Source: an uncultured Paracoccaceae bacterium
Lineage (GTDB): Bacteria; Pseudomonadota; Alphaproteobacteria; Rhodobacterales; Rhodobacteraceae
Reading direction: 5' to 3'
NCBI GenBank assembly: GCA_947501025.1
Contig: CANMUM010000004.1
Span: 54,498 to 118,497 of the forward strand
DNA: 64,000 nucleotides
Shown: positions 8,591 to 17,617 of the stretch, piece after piece
How positions within the stretch are numbered: the stretch's first letter is position 1
How the letters are laid out: each line of letters starts with the position of its first letter
Program-made: the position numbers and the translations under genes
Notes under the pieces: model-generated
The model's input: the letters and a program-made list of their open reading frames with translations, nothing else
What the model was told of the DNA's origin: nothing
Database searches by the model: none

Positions 8591-9244
8591 TCATGGCTTG
8601 TTGCGTTCATCCGTGCCTATACGATGAGAAACAATATATTGATTACAAATCTTAGAGCTAAATTCTGAAGATAGGTTTTTCAATGGGAAGGCACGCTCTT
8701 CAGCTTGATCAAACACTGTGACAACTTCTTGTGAATCAATCTCAGCATCCGTCATATTCTCATCATGCCCAGGGAAAATCCGAACTTCAACATCACCATT
8801 TAGCAAATTAACATCACAAACTTCTCCGCCTGTTGTTAAACGACTAAATGAAACAGTCTCATATCCCGAAACGATATATTTACCATCTCGATAAATCACC
8901 TTGAATACATTTCTCCATGAAGAGTTCCCACAGGTACCACAACCTTGGAAAATATTGAACCCACCATGTTCATTTGCCTCGACATCATCAAAATCTGAAT
9001 TTATTGAAAGCGGCAAAACTGCTACGATATCAGCACTATTTGGGTTACCCTCTTCGCTAAACTCATGAAAAACCAGCACACGTTCTAAGTTTTCAAAGGT
9101 CACAACAGACACCCGATCTTGAATGCCGTCATTATTCAAATCTAATTGATAATCCATGAACAATGGCTCATCCAAGGGGATGGGTTGCGCATGTATAGAG
9201 ACAGAACTCAAAAACAATCCTACAAAATACAAGCGCTTAATCAT
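8591..9244 (-). CDS. Secreted hypothetical protein with Ca-binding-like loop
   Basis: The 217-residue protein begins with a clear signal peptide, residues 1-19, ending SIHA before QPIPLDE, so it should reach the periplasm or exterior. Residues 35-43 (DLNNDGIQD) match the DxNxDGxxD calcium-loop pattern seen in dockerin and FG-GAP/VCBS-type proteins. A Cys cluster GCGTCGNSSWRN lies at about residues 98-109. No enzyme family is recognised. The ATG directly follows the TAA of gloA with no gap, implying co-transcription with the glyoxalase. It faces the sugar-transfer operon tail to tail. The function is unknown. Confidence 0.6.
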   Translation of the reverse strand: MIKRLYFVGLFLSSVSIHAQPIPLDEPLFMDYQLDLNNDGIQDRVSVVTFENLERVLVFHEFSEEGNPNSADIVAVLPLSINSDFDDVEANEHGGFNIFQGCGTCGNSSWRNVFKVIYRDGKYIVSGYETVSFSRLTTGGEVCDVNLLNGDVEVRIFPGHDENMTDAEIDSQEVVTVFDQAEERAFPLKNLSSEFSSKICNQYIVSHRIGTDERNKP

Positions 9245-9667
9245 TTACCATTCACCTATATTTTCCATACTCGCCCATGGTTCCTGAGGCTCAAGTTTCC
9301 CATTTTGGAGTAGCTCAATTGAAACGCCATCAGGTGAACGTATAAATGCCATATGCCCATCGCGTGGGGGACGGTTGATCACAACGCCCGCATCCATAAA
9401 CTTTTGGCAGGTTTCATAAATATTTTCGACTTGATAGGCGAGATGTCCAAAATTACGACCGCCCGAATATGCTTCCTCGCTTCCCCAATTATATGTCAAC
9501 TCAAGTGTAACATCGTGCTGACCAGGAAATGCTAAATAAACCAGTGTGAATTTTCCTTCTTCACTTTCATAGCGCTTTATTTCTTCCAGCCCTAACAGAT
9601 CACAATAAAACGCCTTGCTTTCATCAATATCACGAACGCGAACCATCGTGTGCAAATATTTAGTCAT
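9245..9667 (-). CDS. gloA: Lactoylglutathione lyase (glyoxalase I)
   Basis: This 140-residue cytoplasmic enzyme converts the methylglyoxal-glutathione hemithioacetal to S-lactoylglutathione. All four expected metal ligands of the vicinal-oxygen-chelate fold are visible: His6 (YLHTMVRVRD), Glu56 (VTLELTYNWG), His75 (NFGHLAYQV) and Glu118 (GVSIELLQ). Asn and Arg residues of the glutathione site are also present. The start at 9667 has GGAGT four bases upstream; a longer in-frame opening from 9721 is rejected for lack of conservation. It is followed without a gap by the secreted hypothetical gene. Confidence is high. Confidence 0.95.
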   Translation of the reverse strand: MTKYLHTMVRVRDIDESKAFYCDLLGLEEIKRYESEEGKFTLVYLAFPGQHDVTLELTYNWGSEEAYSGGRNFGHLAYQVENIYETCQKFMDAGVVINRPPRDGHMAFIRSPDGVSIELLQNGKLEPQEPWASMENIGEW

Positions 9668-9861
9668 TGTTACTCCTTTATTTTTTCGAGTGATAATTTC
9701 ACAAAGCATATGAGTTAGCAAGATTGGATAAAGATTTTACATGGGAGCGCACAAAACCAGCATCAAAATGCATACGCCTTACCCGTTCCTTGCGCATTTA
9801 ATTATGGCGCTATTGTGCTTTGGCCAAATTGGGCATACCCATAATAAAAAGAGGGGTTTTT

Positions 9862-10743
9862 ATGACAAATAGAATCTGGGGCTTGCTTATAATGCTTGCA
9901 TGTTTTTGGGGTGGTTCCTTTTTGGCCTATGAATTTGGCTTGCGCACCCTTCCCGTTTCTAGTCTTGTCATGTACCGTATTGGTGGTGCGGCATTATTTT
10001 TATGGATCATTGCCATTTTCTCAAAATGGGAAATTCCGCGTGGAAAAGTTTGGATTGATTTTCTTGCGCTTGGCTTCCTCAATAATGCGCTACCGTTCTT
10101 TTTGATCGCTTGGGGTCAGCAATATATTGAAAGCGGGCTTGCCTCTATTCTCAATGGTGCAACCGCCCTTTTTGGTGCCATTCTCGCACCCATATTTTTT
10201 GCCGATGAGCGTCTCACAATCAACAAACTCTTAGGTGTTATTGTGGGGTTTATTGGCGTAGCAATTGCCGTTGGCCTTGAGTTTTTATCAGGGTTTGATC
10301 CACGAAATCTAGGTCAGTTGGCCATTATTTTGGCGTCCTTAAGCTATGCAACAGGTGGCATCTGGGCCAAGAAACGCCTCACAACACAGCCAAAAATCAC
10401 AGCTCTTGGTATGCTATCGATGGCCACAATTTTGATGATTATTTTCCACTTCACAACCAATCCAGACGGGGCGCTCATACCTAGTCTCGAAAGTGGACTT
10501 GCCGCAGCATATCTTGCCATTGTAGGTTCAGCGCTTGCCTATCTCCTCTTTTACCGCGTGCTTAATGAAGCGGGTGTTGCATATGTCACTTTGATCACCT
10601 TGATGATACCGCCATTTGCCATTCTAGCAGGTGCAATCGTCCTTGGTGAACGTCTTGCTCCAACAGCATTTATTGGATTTGCAGTCGTTGCTCTTGCTCT
10701 CATCATTATTGATGGGCGAGCATTTAAACCACGCGTTAAATAA
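9862..10743 (+). CDS. EamA/DMT-family exporter
   Basis: The 293-residue inner-membrane protein has ten predicted helices arranged as two EamA repeats. The first repeat includes CFWGGSFLAYEFGLRTLPVSSLVMYRIGG, and the second begins near GQLAIILASLSYATGGIWAKKRL. These drug/metabolite-transporter superfamily proteins export amino acids, nucleosides or other metabolites; the substrate is not predictable. The ATG at 9862 has GAGGGG at good spacing; the in-frame ATG upstream (9820) would add a polar leader and is not preferred. It is divergent from gloA with about 190 bp between starts. Confidence 0.88.
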   Translation: MTNRIWGLLIMLACFWGGSFLAYEFGLRTLPVSSLVMYRIGGAALFLWIIAIFSKWEIPRGKVWIDFLALGFLNNALPFFLIAWGQQYIESGLASILNGATALFGAILAPIFFADERLTINKLLGVIVGFIGVAIAVGLEFLSGFDPRNLGQLAIILASLSYATGGIWAKKRLTTQPKITALGMLSMATILMIIFHFTTNPDGALIPSLESGLAAAYLAIVGSALAYLLFYRVLNEAGVAYVTLITLMIPPFAILAGAIVLGERLAPTAFIGFAVVALALIIIDGRAFKPRVK

Positions 10744-10806
10744 GCACCTAATTTACAAATTGAAAGAACATCGCTAAGACAGTATTTCAATGTTATGCGA
10801 GGTCAC

Positions 10807-11658
10807 ATGCTCTATAAATCTGCTAATGAATATCTCAATGCACCGCAAAAATCTGTGGCGCTTTTTGGCATGTCAGGCCTTGGAAAAACCTATCTATCAG
10901 ATATGCTTCGAAGTGTTGGCGGCTGGTTTCATTACTCCGTCGATTACCGCATCGGCACAAGATATATGGCAGAGCCGATTGTCGATAATTTTAAGCGCGA
11001 AGCCATGAAATCCCCCTTACTGGCTGAACTTCTCAAAAGCGACAGTGTTTACCTCGCATCCAATATTACATTTGACAATCTTGCGCCGCTTTCGAGCTAT
11101 CTTGGCAAGCCGGGTGATGTCGATAAAGGCGGCATTCCCTTTGAGGAATATTGCCGTCGTCAAGACGAGCACCGCATCGCAGAAATCAGCGCGGTGAACG
11201 ATGCTGCTCATTTTAGGGCGCGTGCCGAGAGCATATATGGCTATCAAAACTTTATTGCTGATTGCTCTGGCTCACTTTGTGAAGTCGTTGAAGACGATAT
11301 TGCAAACTGTAATCTTATGAAAAAACTGAGCGCTACAACTATTCCCGTTTGGATTGAGGGGCCTGAAAGCCATAAGGACGAGCTTGTGAAGCGATTTAAA
11401 AACGCGCCGAAGCCGATGTATTATCGTCCCGATTTTCTGCGCCAAAAATGGTCTGAATATCTCGAAATCAACAATGTGAAGGCTGAAAATGTTGATCCCG
11501 ATCATTTTCTCGTTTGGGGATATGAGCAGCTTTTAAGTGATCGCCTTCCTCGATACCGCTCAATGGCGCAAAATTGGGGCATAACCATTTCTGCCGATGA
11601 TGTCATGAAGGTTAAATCCCCAGAAGACTTCGATAATCTCATTGCGAAAGAATTATAA
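10807..11658 (+). CDS. P-loop ATPase-like protein of unknown role
   Basis: The 283-residue protein has a Walker A motif GMSGLGKT at residues 21-28 after a hydrophobic strand (SVALF). A later FIADCSGSLCEVV segment sits near the expected position of a second strand or metal-binding acid. The layout resembles a small nucleoside-kinase-like P-loop NTPase rather than an AAA+ or ABC protein, but no specific family is recognised. The ATG at 10807 is preferred to 10795 because GAGG lies five bases upstream. Only 6 bp separate it from metA, so it is part of the metA-ppk2-tetR transcription unit, which hints at a link to metabolism or phosphate transfer. The function is unknown. Confidence 0.65.
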   Translation: MLYKSANEYLNAPQKSVALFGMSGLGKTYLSDMLRSVGGWFHYSVDYRIGTRYMAEPIVDNFKREAMKSPLLAELLKSDSVYLASNITFDNLAPLSSYLGKPGDVDKGGIPFEEYCRRQDEHRIAEISAVNDAAHFRARAESIYGYQNFIADCSGSLCEVVEDDIANCNLMKKLSATTIPVWIEGPESHKDELVKRFKNAPKPMYYRPDFLRQKWSEYLEINNVKAENVDPDHFLVWGYEQLLSDRLPRYRSMAQNWGITISADDVMKVKSPEDFDNLIAKEL

Positions 11659-11664
11659 TATCCT

Positions 11665-12591
11665 ATGCCTATTAGACTACCCGAAAACTTACCTGCATTT
11701 GGCACCCTCAAAACAGAGGGCGTGAATGTGATGAGCGAAAGTGCCGCCGATTTGCAAGATATACGGCCATTGCGGATCGCTCTTTTGAATTTGATGCCAA
11801 AAAAAATTGAAACCGAAACACAGTTTTCGCGTCTCATTGGTGCAACACCATTGCAAATCGAGCTTCATCTTATCCGTATGAGCGAGCATGTGTCAAAAAA
11901 CACCGACCCCTCACATCTCGAAGAATTCTATCGCACATTTGAAGATATTAAGGACGAGTATTTTGACGGCTTGATTATCACTGGCGCACCTATAGAGCAG
12001 ATCCCATTTGAAGACGTTACTTATTGGAAAGAACTAAAGGAAATTTTCAACTGGACGCAAACACATGTGCATTCCACAATGGCTGTGTGTTGGGGCGGCA
12101 TGGCTGCGCTCTATCATTTTCATGATGTCCCAAAACAGCTTTTGGACGCTAAATATTTTGGTTGCTTTCGCCATAATAATCTCGCGCCAACATCCCCCTA
12201 TTTGCGCGGCATTTCTGATGACTTCCTTGTCCCTGTGAGCCGTTGGACCGAAATATTGCGCGCGGATATTGATAATGTGGAGGAGTTGGAAGTTCTTGTT
12301 GAGAGCGAGATATCAGGTCCCTGTTTGATCGAGAGCAAAAAACATCGTATTTTGATGAATCTTAATCATTTTGAATATGATAGTGACACGCTCAAAGGCG
12401 AATATGATCGGGATATAAAAGCCCAAAATCCGATCAATATTCCTGATAATTATTACCCAAATAACGATCCCAGCCAGCAACCCAAAAACAGATGGATGTC
12501 GACTGCCCATCTGCTCTATGGAAATTGGATCAACGAAATTTACCAGACCACTCCATTTGACCTCACAAAAATCGGAACGCAAAATGACTGA
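11665..12591 (+). CDS. metA: Homoserine O-acetyltransferase, MetA-type
   Basis: The 308-residue MetA-family enzyme acylates homoserine in the first committed step of methionine synthesis. Counting from this ATG puts the catalytic residues exactly where the family has them: Cys142 (AVCWGGM), His235 and Glu237 (LNHFEYD). The specificity position 111 is Glu ([12 protein letters not shown]), which in characterised MetA proteins goes with acetyl-CoA; succinyl-specific enzymes have Gly there. The product is therefore called an acetyltransferase despite the traditional succinyltransferase label. The 8-bp overlap with the next gene suggests translational coupling. No SAM riboswitch was seen upstream. 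Confidence 0.95.
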   Translation: MPIRLPENLPAFGTLKTEGVNVMSESAADLQDIRPLRIALLNLMPKKIETETQFSRLIGATPLQIELHLIRMSEHVSKNTDPSHLEEFYRTFEDIKDEYFDGLIITGAPIEQIPFEDVTYWKELKEIFNWTQTHVHSTMAVCWGGMAALYHFHDVPKQLLDAKYFGCFRHNNLAPTSPYLRGISDDFLVPVSRWTEILRADIDNVEELEVLVESEISGPCLIESKKHRILMNLNHFEYDSDTLKGEYDRDIKAQNPINIPDNYYPNNDPSQQPKNRWMSTAHLLYGNWINEIYQTTPFDLTKIGTQND

Positions 12592-13432
12592 ATACAAAAC
12601 GATCACCGAGTTTTATGAAAATGTGGCATCGAAAGAGCTGCGTGACCTTGTGAAAAATGCTGGGAAAGATGACATACTCGCAGATGATTATCCTTATGAG
12701 CGCCAAATGAAGCGTAAGGAATTTGAAAAGAAAATGGAGCCTCTACAAATCCAACTTGTACAAATGCAAAACGCACTTCGTGAAAATGGCAAGCGTGTTG
12801 CAATCGTGTTTGAAGGGCGAGATGCCGCTGGCAAAGGTGGCACGATTAAGAGCCTGACCATGAATCTCAATCCGCGATCTGCGCGTATTGTTGCGCTTTC
12901 AAAACCAACCGAAACGGAACGCAGCCAGTGGTATTTTCAGCGTTATATCAAACATTTACCAAGCGCGGGTGAAGTGGTTTGTTTTGATCGCAGTTGGTAT
13001 AATCGCGGCGTTATCGAACCTGTATTTGGTTTTTGTAGTGAAAAAGAGCGCGATGCATTTTTCGAACAAACACCCAAATTCGAACAAATGTTGGTTGATG
13101 ATGATGTTATCTATATCAAGATTTGGTTGACGGTTTCGCGTGGCGAGCAGCTACGCCGCTTCTTGGCGCGGGAAAACGATCCCCTCAAGCAATGGAAGCT
13201 CTCACCAATCGACATTAAGGGCTTAACAAAATGGGATGCCTATACAGATGCGATCAATCTAATGCTCAAGCGCACCCATACAAATCATTCGCCTTGGAAT
13301 GTGCTTCGCTCTGACGACAAGAAGCGAGTTCGCCTTGAGGTCGTTAAGCACGTTCTTAATCAAATTGATTTTGAAGGTCGCGATGTCAGCCTCCTCAAAC
13401 CTGATGAAAAGATATTTAAGGGCATCACTTAA
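12584..13432 (+). CDS. ppk2: Polyphosphate kinase 2 (PPK2 family, class I-like)
   Basis: The 282-residue single-domain PPK2 transfers phosphate between inorganic polyphosphate and nucleoside diphosphates in the cytoplasm. Walker A is [10 protein letters not shown] at residues 78-87, and Walker B with the lid segment is [12 protein letters not shown] at 131-142. The family signatures [10 protein letters not shown] and [11 protein letters not shown] are present. Length and single-domain form suit the class that makes NTP from NDP or the reverse; exact nucleotide preference cannot be read. The ATG overlaps the end of metA by 8 bp, and its TAA shares a base with the next ATG. The shorter start is used because the long ORF from 12518 lies almost wholly within metA. 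Confidence 0.94.
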   Translation: MTEYKTITEFYENVASKELRDLVKNAGKDDILADDYPYERQMKRKEFEKKMEPLQIQLVQMQNALRENGKRVAIVFEGRDAAGKGGTIKSLTMNLNPRSARIVALSKPTETERSQWYFQRYIKHLPSAGEVVCFDRSWYNRGVIEPVFGFCSEKERDAFFEQTPKFEQMLVDDDVIYIKIWLTVSRGEQLRRFLARENDPLKQWKLSPIDIKGLTKWDAYTDAINLMLKRTHTNHSPWNVLRSDDKKRVRLEVVKHVLNQIDFEGRDVSLLKPDEKIFKGIT

Positions 13433-14028
13433 TGTCAAAGCCCTATCATCATGGGAATTTGCGCGAGACGCTCATAAGGGCGGCATGCGATTTGATTGCT
13501 CAAAAAGGCCCACAGGGTTTTACACTTGCCGAAGCCGCAAAAATCGCTGGTGTTTCTGCTGCTGCCCCTTATAGGCACTTCCCAAGTAAGGATGATCTCA
13601 TTCTTGATATTTCAGAGCAAGGCTTTGCGCTATTTGCTATCGCTTTGGAAGCTGCTCGAAAAAGCCAAGCAAATCCACTAGACGCCATGCTCGCCATGGG
13701 GCACGCCTATTTGAAATTTGCAGATGAGCATAAAGGGGAATATATGGCGATGTTTGAGAGCGGCATTCGCTCCAGAGATTGCGAAGATCGAAGTCCACCA
13801 AGCATGCAAGCATTTGCAGAGCTACTTGCCGGCAGTGAAGCAATTATTCGGAATTTTACGGCCAAGCCAACTAACGACGTTACAGAAGTCGCCCAACATA
13901 TTTGGGCGCTCTCCCATGGAGTTGCAAGTCTATATGCGCGGAATTCACCAGATCCAAATGCGTCTCAAAACGCACAGCAGATTTTAGAAAATGCAGTCAG
14001 AATATATATCAAAGGGCTTCAGTCATAA
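13432..14028 (+). CDS. TetR-family transcriptional regulator
   Basis: The 198-residue protein has an N-terminal TetR helix-turn-helix, about residues 10-58. The sequence ACDLIAQKGPQGFTLAEAAKIAGVS precedes PYRHFPSKDDLI, the typical recognition helix and helix 4. The C-terminal ligand-binding domain resembles the WHG/TetR_C type (YLKFADEHKGEYMAMFES). TetR proteins usually repress neighbouring genes until a small ligand binds. It overlaps ppk2 by one base (TAATG) and is last in the P-loop-metA-ppk2-tetR run, so it may control this operon or be coupled to it by chance. It converges with dusA three bases away. Confidence 0.9.
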   Translation: MSKPYHHGNLRETLIRAACDLIAQKGPQGFTLAEAAKIAGVSAAAPYRHFPSKDDLILDISEQGFALFAIALEAARKSQANPLDAMLAMGHAYLKFADEHKGEYMAMFESGIRSRDCEDRSPPSMQAFAELLAGSEAIIRNFTAKPTNDVTEVAQHIWALSHGVASLYARNSPDPNASQNAQQILENAVRIYIKGLQS

Positions 14029-14031
14029 TGG

Positions 14032-14979
14032 CTATTGATGTGGCATTGAGTCCAAAATGATTTGGGCAGTCGCATCTCGTTTTGACGCATTTTCTGATAG
14101 CAATTGACGCCATTTTTTCCCATTGGGTTGACCATGATAAAGCCCCATCATATGGCGTGTAACCTGATGCAAGCGTCCGCCCTTTTGCATATGTGCATCC
14201 GCATAATCAACCATGCTGCGCGCAATGTCATCTCTCGAAAATTCTCTACCATCGAGCTTTGAAAGAATGTCATAAGGGCGTTGATAGGCCGCACGTCCAA
14301 TCATTACCGATGCAAAGCCACGCTGCAAAAGAACATCAGCTTCATCAATGCTAGCCACACCGCCATTGATCGAAATTTCAAGATTTTTAAATTCACCGAT
14401 CATCTTTTCTGCGAGTTTATAATCGAGGGGCGGTATATCTCGGTTCTCTTTTGGCGACAGGCCTTTCAGCCATGCTTTTCTTGCGTGAATAATGATTTTC
14501 TTGACACCCGATCGCTCCACATGAAGAAGAAAATCTGGCAAGGTTTCCTCTACGATTTGATCATCAATGCCAAGCCGACATTTGATCGAAATCTCAGCGT
14601 CACTTGCCTCGCGCATAGCGACCAAACATTCCTCAACCCGCAATGGGTCTTTCATCAAAACAGCTCCAAATGTACCCGATTGCACACGATCAGATGGGCA
14701 ACCACAATTAAGATTGATATGTGCATAGCCAAATTCCGAAGCCGTTTTGACGGCCTGCCCTAGCTCTTTTGGATCAGAACCACCGAGCTGCAAAACGACA
14801 TTGTCTTTATCAGCATCAGCGTCAAGGAGATTTTCTGCGTCGCCGTGAATAACCGCTTTATCAACGATCATCTCCGTATAAAGCTCGACGGATTTCGACA
14901 TAAGCCTATGAAAATAGCGGCAATGCCGATCGGTCCAATCGATCATCGGGGCAACAGATATTTTGCGTGTGTTATTCAT
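14032..14979 (-). CDS. dusA: tRNA-dihydrouridine synthase A
   Basis: The 315-residue FMN enzyme reduces uridine to dihydrouridine in the tRNA D-loop (positions 20/20a in DusA). The TIM-barrel start VAPMIDWTDRHCRYF, the catalytic cysteine Cys94 in NLNCGCPSDRVQSGTFGAVLM, and the KCRLGIDD and IIIHARKAWLKGLSPKENRD segments are all diagnostic of DusA rather than DusB or DusC. The ATG at 14979 is followed by a short basic lead. It is a single-gene unit, convergent with the TetR gene and divergent from hutD. Confidence 0.96.
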   Translation of the reverse strand: MNNTRKISVAPMIDWTDRHCRYFHRLMSKSVELYTEMIVDKAVIHGDAENLLDADADKDNVVLQLGGSDPKELGQAVKTASEFGYAHINLNCGCPSDRVQSGTFGAVLMKDPLRVEECLVAMREASDAEISIKCRLGIDDQIVEETLPDFLLHVERSGVKKIIIHARKAWLKGLSPKENRDIPPLDYKLAEKMIGEFKNLEISINGGVASIDEADVLLQRGFASVMIGRAAYQRPYDILSKLDGREFSRDDIARSMVDYADAHMQKGGRLHQVTRHMMGLYHGQPNGKKWRQLLSENASKRDATAQIILDSMPHQ

Positions 14980-15096
14980 GCTCGATTCTCTAACTTAAGT
15001 CAAAACAGTTAGCAAGTTTGATACATGATCATAAAATCCATTCACTTATTTGGCATTGGGCTTGATTAGCTTTTTAAAAACATTCACAATTAGGAA

Positions 15097-15624
15097 ATGA
15101 TCGAACATTACACAAAAGAAGATTATGTAAAGATACCATGGGTTAGTGGCAAAGGCGAGATGACCAATATCTATCGGCGAGAGCAGGATGGTTTCTTGCA
15201 TTGGCAGATCACCTTAGATGCCGTTATAAAAGATGGGCCTTTTTCTCATATTTCAGATACAATGCGTTCGTTAACGGTCATGTCAGGGAAAGGCTTTGAC
15301 ATTGTCGGTGAAGAACGAATGCGCGCGAACCCACTCAAGCCGATTCCCTTTAATGCGGCTATGCCAACATCAGCCGAAGATGTTAAAGGGAAATGCAATT
15401 ATTTCAATATGATGTGGAACTTTGGGCTGCCGCGCCCTGACATTTATGTTTTGCAGAAGGATCGCAAAATTATTCAACCCCATGAAGGACAAGTCGCGAT
15501 TTTCGCCGTGAAAAGCTCTCAACTTGAAGGCATTAAAATGGCGCGTCATGACATGATCCTGACTTCTGAACCTGTTGAATTTATATCAGGAACGGTAATC
15601 TGTGTGGGCATGGAGTTTTATTAA
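15097..15624 (+). CDS. HutD/Ves-family protein
   Basis: The 175-residue predicted cupin-fold protein shows the HutD pattern: TKEDYVKIPWVSGKGEMTNIYRRE at the N-terminus, LHWQITLDAVIKDGPFSHI, then an R-S-L-T strand with VMSGKGFDI. HutD proteins occur with histidine-utilisation genes in some bacteria and as Ves in enterobacteria, with an ill-defined, possibly modulatory role. No hut genes are in this window. The TAA shares a base with the ATG of the sirtuin gene (TAATG), implying coupled translation. Family confidence is good; function is unknown. Confidence 0.8.
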   Translation: MIEHYTKEDYVKIPWVSGKGEMTNIYRREQDGFLHWQITLDAVIKDGPFSHISDTMRSLTVMSGKGFDIVGEERMRANPLKPIPFNAAMPTSAEDVKGKCNYFNMMWNFGLPRPDIYVLQKDRKIIQPHEGQVAIFAVKSSQLEGIKMARHDMILTSEPVEFISGTVICVGMEFY

Positions 15625-16319
15625 TGTCGCAGTTTCAAAATATTGTGGTCTTAACGGGCGCAGGAATATCTGCGGAAAGTGGTATCCCCACATTTCGGGC
15701 ATCTGATGGACTATGGGAAAACCACCATGTTGAAGATGTTGCAACGCCAGAAGGTTTTGCAGCAAACCCGCAACTTGTTCACCAGTTTTACAATGCGCGC
15801 AGAGAAGCTGCCAAATCGGCACAACCAAATCCTGCACATATCGCGCTTGCTGATTTTGAGACGGCCTTTAGTGGCAATTATCTTTTGGTTACTCAAAATG
15901 TCGATACACTTCATGAACGCGCGGGATCGAAATCTCTTATACATATGCATGGCCAGCTTGAGCAAATGAAATGCACAAAATGTGAGGCCAATTGGGCATT
16001 TGATGGTGATAGCAGCATTGATGACAAATGTCCGCATTGCAATAAGCAAACAACCCGCCCTGATATCGTCTGGTTTGGTGAGATGCCCTACCAAATGGAA
16101 AACATATGGGCAGCTCTTGATAATTGTGATTTATTCGTCGCGATTGGCACATCTGGGTCAGTGTATCCCGCAGCTGGCTTTGCCCAAATCGCTGCGCGCA
16201 AAGGGGCTCAATGCGTGGAATTAAATCTTGAACCGAGCAATGTCGCAGGCGATTTTACCGATGGGCATTATGGCCTTGCAAGTGACATCGTGCCGAGATT
16301 CTTTAGCAAGCTACTTTGA
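15624..16319 (+). CDS. cobB: NAD-dependent protein deacylase (Sir2/CobB)
   Basis: This 231-residue class III sirtuin removes acyl groups from lysines using NAD+. It has the NAD-binding GAGISAESGIPTFR (residues 12-25), QNVDTLHERAG (91-101) and catalytic His109 in HMHGQL. Four zinc cysteines are at 117, 120, 136 and 139 (CTKC...CPHC). Tyr56 and Arg59 in QFYNARR match the pair that lets SIRT5 and CobB accept succinyl or malonyl lysine, so desuccinylase activity is likely as well as deacetylation. It follows hutD with a one-base overlap and overlaps the convergent MFS gene by 9 bp. Confidence 0.95.
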   Translation: MSQFQNIVVLTGAGISAESGIPTFRASDGLWENHHVEDVATPEGFAANPQLVHQFYNARREAAKSAQPNPAHIALADFETAFSGNYLLVTQNVDTLHERAGSKSLIHMHGQLEQMKCTKCEANWAFDGDSSIDDKCPHCNKQTTRPDIVWFGEMPYQMENIWAALDNCDLFVAIGTSGSVYPAAGFAQIAARKGAQCVELNLEPSNVAGDFTDGHYGLASDIVPRFFSKLL

Positions 16320-17519
16320 CAAAACGGTTTCATGCCCTTCCATAGGGGTGCGTGGCACAAGGAAAGCCGCCCCAAGCGAGCAAAATGCAAGCACCATGGC
16401 AAAGGCAAAAACCGTTGCAGGACTTATGATCCATAGCAATCCAAGCAACACTGGTAAAAACACGGCAGCAATATGATTGATCGTAAAGCTCACGGCAGCA
16501 GTTGAGGCCAAATCTTTTGGATCCGCAATTTTCTGGAAATAGGTTTTGAGCGCAATTTTCATCGCAAAAAGCATATGATCGATGAGATAAAGCATCGCCG
16601 CAAACCATGCAGGCAAGTCATAAATATAAACAACCATGTAAAGGCCAAAGACAATAGCCAAACCCAAATACTCGATTTGAAGCGTCAATCTTTCACCAAA
16701 ACGCATGACAAATTTTCCGATAACAGGCGCAATAAATGTCCCAACCAAAAATGTGGTGAGCATGAGAAGTGACATATCATGAACTTCAAAACCATATTTC
16801 TCAACCATCATGAAACCGGCAAAAACGACAAAGATTTGCCTTCTCGCACCTGCTAAGAACTCCATGACATAGTAAAGCCAGTAGCGTTTGCGCAGCAAAA
16901 TCCCTGCATTTTGCACCTCACCTTGTGGGAATATCGGAAAGCGAAACATGGCTATCGCGATGAGAGCAAGCGATCCAAGCCCTGCCCCCATATAAACCGC
17001 TTCAAAACTCCAATCGAAAAAATCCCAGCCAATCGTGATCGAAAGATAGATCAAGAAGGTCACAAAACTTGCCACCCCGCCAATAATGCCCAATTGCTTT
17101 GGCGCAGTTGCTTTTGGAAGCCATTGAAGCTGTAGACTTTGATTGACAGTTTCATAATAGTGAAAGCCGATTGAAGATATCAATGTCCACAGCATCAAGC
17201 CCCAAAAATATGGCATTTGCCCAGTGAATAGCACGGCCCCTGCGAGCATAATAAGGGCAATATATGCCAAGACTTGCTCGCGCACCCAAAGGATCAAAAA
17301 CACAGCTAAAAACGCAAGAAAACCAGGGATCTCACGAGTGGATTGCAAAACACCCCATTGAGCCCCATCAAAACCCGCGCGCTGGACGGCAAAATTATTG
17401 GTCAGGAGTTGCCAAGTCGCAAAAGACAGCACCATAGCCACTTGCATCAGTAATAATAAGGCAAATGGTGAGCGTTCTTTCCATGCCGATAGTGGGAGGT
17501 TGAGATTAAATTTTTTCAT
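16311..17519 (-). CDS. MFS transporter of unknown substrate
   Basis: The 402-residue, roughly twelve-helix protein belongs to the major facilitator superfamily by layout: two six-helix halves with a charged central loop near FRFPIFPQGEVQNAGILLRKRYW. Motif A is weak (EQVLAYIALIMLAG follows the usual position), so it is not a typical drug:H+ antiporter. The N-terminus has a short basic lead (MKKFNLNLPLSAWKERSPF) before helix 1. The last 9 bp overlap the 3' end of cobB on the other strand. It is divergent from the flavin reductase gene. The substrate is unknown. Confidence 0.75.
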   Translation of the reverse strand: MKKFNLNLPLSAWKERSPFALLLLMQVAMVLSFATWQLLTNNFAVQRAGFDGAQWGVLQSTREIPGFLAFLAVFLILWVREQVLAYIALIMLAGAVLFTGQMPYFWGLMLWTLISSIGFHYYETVNQSLQLQWLPKATAPKQLGIIGGVASFVTFLIYLSITIGWDFFDWSFEAVYMGAGLGSLALIAIAMFRFPIFPQGEVQNAGILLRKRYWLYYVMEFLAGARRQIFVVFAGFMMVEKYGFEVHDMSLLMLTTFLVGTFIAPVIGKFVMRFGERLTLQIEYLGLAIVFGLYMVVYIYDLPAWFAAMLYLIDHMLFAMKIALKTYFQKIADPKDLASTAAVSFTINHIAAVFLPVLLGLLWIISPATVFAFAMVLAFCSLGAAFLVPRTPMEGHETVLSK

Positions 17520-17617
17520 GCTTGGCCTTTGTTCAATTTGACCTATCCAAATGTTCTCATAAAGTCGAGTGCAATCTTTCTCTTGAAATTACGTCCAAAA
17601 ACAGAGATGAGGAATTT

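Noticed and set aside
14281..14763. 160-residue plus-strand ORF inside dusA
   Set aside because: Antisense to a complete DusA gene with all catalytic residues; no own ribosome binding site.
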